Below are positions 62,400 through 64,000 of a DNA stretch of 64,000 nt, in pieces (position 1 is the stretch's first letter; the number at the start of each line of letters is the position of its first letter). Under the pieces are notes generated by a model. That model saw only the letters and a program-made list of their open reading frames with translations. It searched no databases and was not told the origin of the DNA. This DNA comes from Limisphaera sp026417315. GTDB lineage: Bacteria; Verrucomicrobiota; Verrucomicrobiia; Limisphaerales; Limisphaeraceae. The position numbers and the translations under genes were made by a program. The stretch lies in NCBI RefSeq assembly GCF_049537125.1, contig NZ_JBMVQY010000001.1:1736001-1800000 (forward strand). The letters run 5' to 3'.

Positions 62400-64000
62400 T
62401 CACGCGGTTGCGGAGGCGGGCAGCCTGGGCGAGCGCCGGTTCTGCGGCCCGGCTCTCCGTGTGCCAATCATGGACACTCCGACCGCCGCCACCGTCCAAG
62501 CCGCGCACAGCCAGCCCCAGACGTCCCCGTACCGTGTGTAAAACGTGGGCGTCTGGCGCGCGGCCGGATCGGGCAGGAACACCAACCATTGCGCCCAGCC
62601 GGCCCCATGGACGCTGCCGCTACGGTCCCGGAGCACGGCGCGCACACGGCCCAAGGGGTCGATCCAACAGCTCACCCCGTTGTTCGTACAGCGAATCAAG
62701 GGCCGGCCGGTTTCGACGGCGCGAAAGACAGCATTGGCCGCGTGTTGCCATTGGGCTGCGCTTTGGCCGAACCAGCCGTCGTTGGTCAGGTTCACCAGGA
62801 AGTCCAGACCCTGACGGGCAAACCGTCGTGTCAAATGCGGAAAAACATCTTCGAAGCAGATCAGCGTGGCGGTGCGCAGGTTGGCGCCCGGTTGAGCTGC
62901 GAAGCGGGCGGGGCCAGAAACACTCTGTTCGAGCTCGAATACCACCGGGTCGCGTCCGGGCGTGTACTGGCCGGTAATCGGGGTGAACCAACGCAGGAAC
63001 GGCAGCCAGCGCGACAAGGGAATGAATTCCCCGAACATGACGAGCCGCATTTTGCGGTACGTGGCCCGCAGGTTGCCTTCGGGGCTGACGAGGAACGTGG
63101 CATTGAAGTAGTCGGTCGCCCGGCCGGTCGGATCGTCCCGGACCGGTTCGGCATCGTCGCTGCCCACGATCATCCAGAGGCGGTGGTTGCGGGCCAGCTC
63201 GGTGACGGCCTCGTAGGTGGCCCGGTCATACCGGATGGGCATGGGAATGGCCGCTTCCGGCCACAGGAGCAGGTCGGCGGGTTCGCGCAGGGCCTCTGCA
63301 GTAAGCTGCAGCAGCCCGGCGAATCGGTTGCTGTTTTCGCCCGGATCCCAGATCAGCGTTTGGGGGATGCTGGGTTGGACCACGGTGACGCGCAGTGGAT
63401 GAGGATCCTCCGCGTAATGGCGGACCCGGAGCCAACCCCAGGCGAAGACCAGGGCCAGCGCCAGTCCGGGCAACGCCAGCTCCGGCAACCATGCGTGCCG
63501 GCGAGTCGGCTCCGTCCAAATGGCGCGCGTTGCGTGGTACAACCCCAGCGAAACCCACACGATCAGAAAGGACAGCCCGTACACACCGGTGAGCGCAGCC
63601 AGTTGGATGAGCGGGATCATCGCGTGTTGAGAGGCGCCCAAGAGGTTCCAAGGGAAACCTCCCAGCAGCCGCGCTTGCACCATCTCGAGGGTCACCCAGG
63701 CCGCCGCGGCCGTGAGCGCGCGCAGGGTCCGCGAGGTCCACGGGCCCGGTTCACTCGCGAAGCCGCCGACCCACCAGAGCCACGCCGCCGGATAGAGTGC
63801 CAGGTAGGCACTCAGCGCCAGCCAGCCGAGCACGGGATAACCACGCACCGGGATCTCCAACAGCCAGTGCAACGACACCAAATACTGGACCAGGCCGGCG
63901 ACATAGCCCAGCCGCCAACGTTGGCCGGGTGCGGCTCCGTGCCCGGCTGCGACCAGGAGCGCCGGCGCCACCCAGGCCAGGCCTGCCCAGGAAACGGTGG
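62400..64000 (-). CDS. lnt: Apolipoprotein N-acyltransferase (5' end outside window)
   Basis: About 533 codons are in the window; the frame stays open to the right edge, where it reads TVSWAGLAWVAPALLVAAGH, a normal early Lnt segment, so the true start lies beyond 64000. Lnt adds the third acyl chain to the N-terminal cysteine of lipoproteins in the inner membrane. After several membrane helices, the nitrilase-like periplasmic domain carries the catalytic triad: Glu in LLWPEAAIP, Lys in YRKMRLVMFGEF and Cys in ICFEDVFP. NLTNDGWFGQSAAQWQHA and the late RCTNNGVSCWIDPLGR are conserved. A final membrane helix and a basic tail close the protein. Its presence shows a Gram-negative envelope with triacylated lipoproteins. 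Confidence 0.95.
   Translation of the reverse strand, partial: TVSWAGLAWVAPALLVAAGHGAAPGQRWRLGYVAGLVQYLVSLHWLLEIPVRGYPVLGWLALSAYLALYPAAWLWWVGGFASEPGPWTSRTLRALTAAAAWVTLEMVQARLLGGFPWNLLGASQHAMIPLIQLAALTGVYGLSFLIVWVSLGLYHATRAIWTEPTRRHAWLPELALPGLALALVFAWGWLRVRHYAEDPHPLRVTVVQPSIPQTLIWDPGENSNRFAGLLQLTAEALREPADLLLWPEAAIPMPIRYDRATYEAVTELARNHRLWMIVGSDDAEPVRDDPTGRATDYFNATFLVSPEGNLRATYRKMRLVMFGEFIPLSRWLPFLRWFTPITGQYTPGRDPVVFELEQSVSGPARFAAQPGANLRTATLICFEDVFPHLTRRFARQGLDFLVNLTNDGWFGQSAAQWQHAANAVFRAVETGRPLIRCTNNGVSCWIDPLGRVRAVLRDRSGSVHGAGWAQWLVFLPDPAARQTPTFYTRYGDVWGWLCAAWTVAAVGVSMIGTRRAGPQNRRSPRLPASATA

Noticed and set aside
1..64000. CRISPR arrays, insertion sequences, prophage or integrase genes, rRNA
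   Set aside because: None seen on either strand: no regularly spaced repeats, no transposase or integrase motifs, no rRNA-like sequence.

Overview
The window is GC-rich DNA, most likely from a Verrucomicrobiota bacterium (Limisphaera/Pedosphaera-like; inference only). Supporting signs are LL-diaminopimelate aminotransferase (DapL), a Chlamydia-type class Ic ribonucleotide reductase small subunit, a PA14-containing histidine kinase, a GH127/GH5 pair, a very large secreted protein carrying the 'STNLTDW...RFYR' segment common in this phylum, and Gram-negative envelope genes (Lnt, heptosyltransferase, outer-membrane barrel). No phylogenetic marker such as rRNA is present. I see no mobile element, CRISPR array, tRNA or rRNA.

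Layout. 1-9.3 kb: rnhB (cut by the edge), nadA, an RlmI-like rRNA methyltransferase, a lone nuoN, and a translationally coupled PA14 sensor kinase/LuxR-type response regulator pair. 9.8-13.9 kb: an ArsR regulator and three glycosyltransferases (GT4 and GT9 overlapping, GT10 convergent), probably for LPS or surface glycan. 14.8-16.7 kb: two tandem prohibitin/HflK-like SPFH proteins plus a 62-aa membrane protein, all overlapping. 17-23.6 kb: a minus-strand operon nrdA-metE-nrdB behind a near-consensus promoter and a full cobalamin riboswitch. 24.7-34.3 kb: EamA transporter, Der GTPase, CheY-like receiver, GH5 and GH127 glycoside hydrolases, dienelactone hydrolase, nitroreductase. 35-43.7 kb: an acetate/acyl-CoA module made of a PocR-AraC regulator, an ADP-forming acyl-CoA synthetase, an acetyl-CoA hydrolase/transferase fused to a GNAT domain, an AcuC-like deacetylase and Acs, ending in a good terminator. 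44.3-51 kb: OFA-type MFS transporter, outer-membrane barrel, Mut7-C protein, UvrC, ferritin. 51-64 kb: a 2074-aa secreted protein, divergent dapL, an M48 protease, a TPR protein and lnt (cut by the edge).

The strongest system-level observation is the 17-23.6 kb operon. A B12 riboswitch precedes two B12-independent enzymes, MetE and a class I ribonucleotide reductase. NrdB has the class Ic signature: Phe in place of the radical Tyr and Glu as first metal ligand, with all metal-site residues offset by exactly 7 from the Chlamydia trachomatis numbering. The simplest reading is that B12 sufficiency shuts off the B12-free route for methionine and deoxynucleotide synthesis together. The second is the acetate module, where the GNAT domain usually fused to the acyl-CoA synthetase in Pat-type enzymes sits instead on the next protein, beside an AcuC deacetylase and the Acs it could regulate.

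Several genes share a recognisable promoter form, TTGnnn-17-TAnnnT. For nadA, arsR and the pocR-like gene the -10 lies 6-7 nt before the ATG, suggesting leaderless mRNAs. Intergenic regions are long (several of 0.4-1.2 kb) and mostly empty as far as I can see; the high GC makes many long spurious open frames that I have left out.
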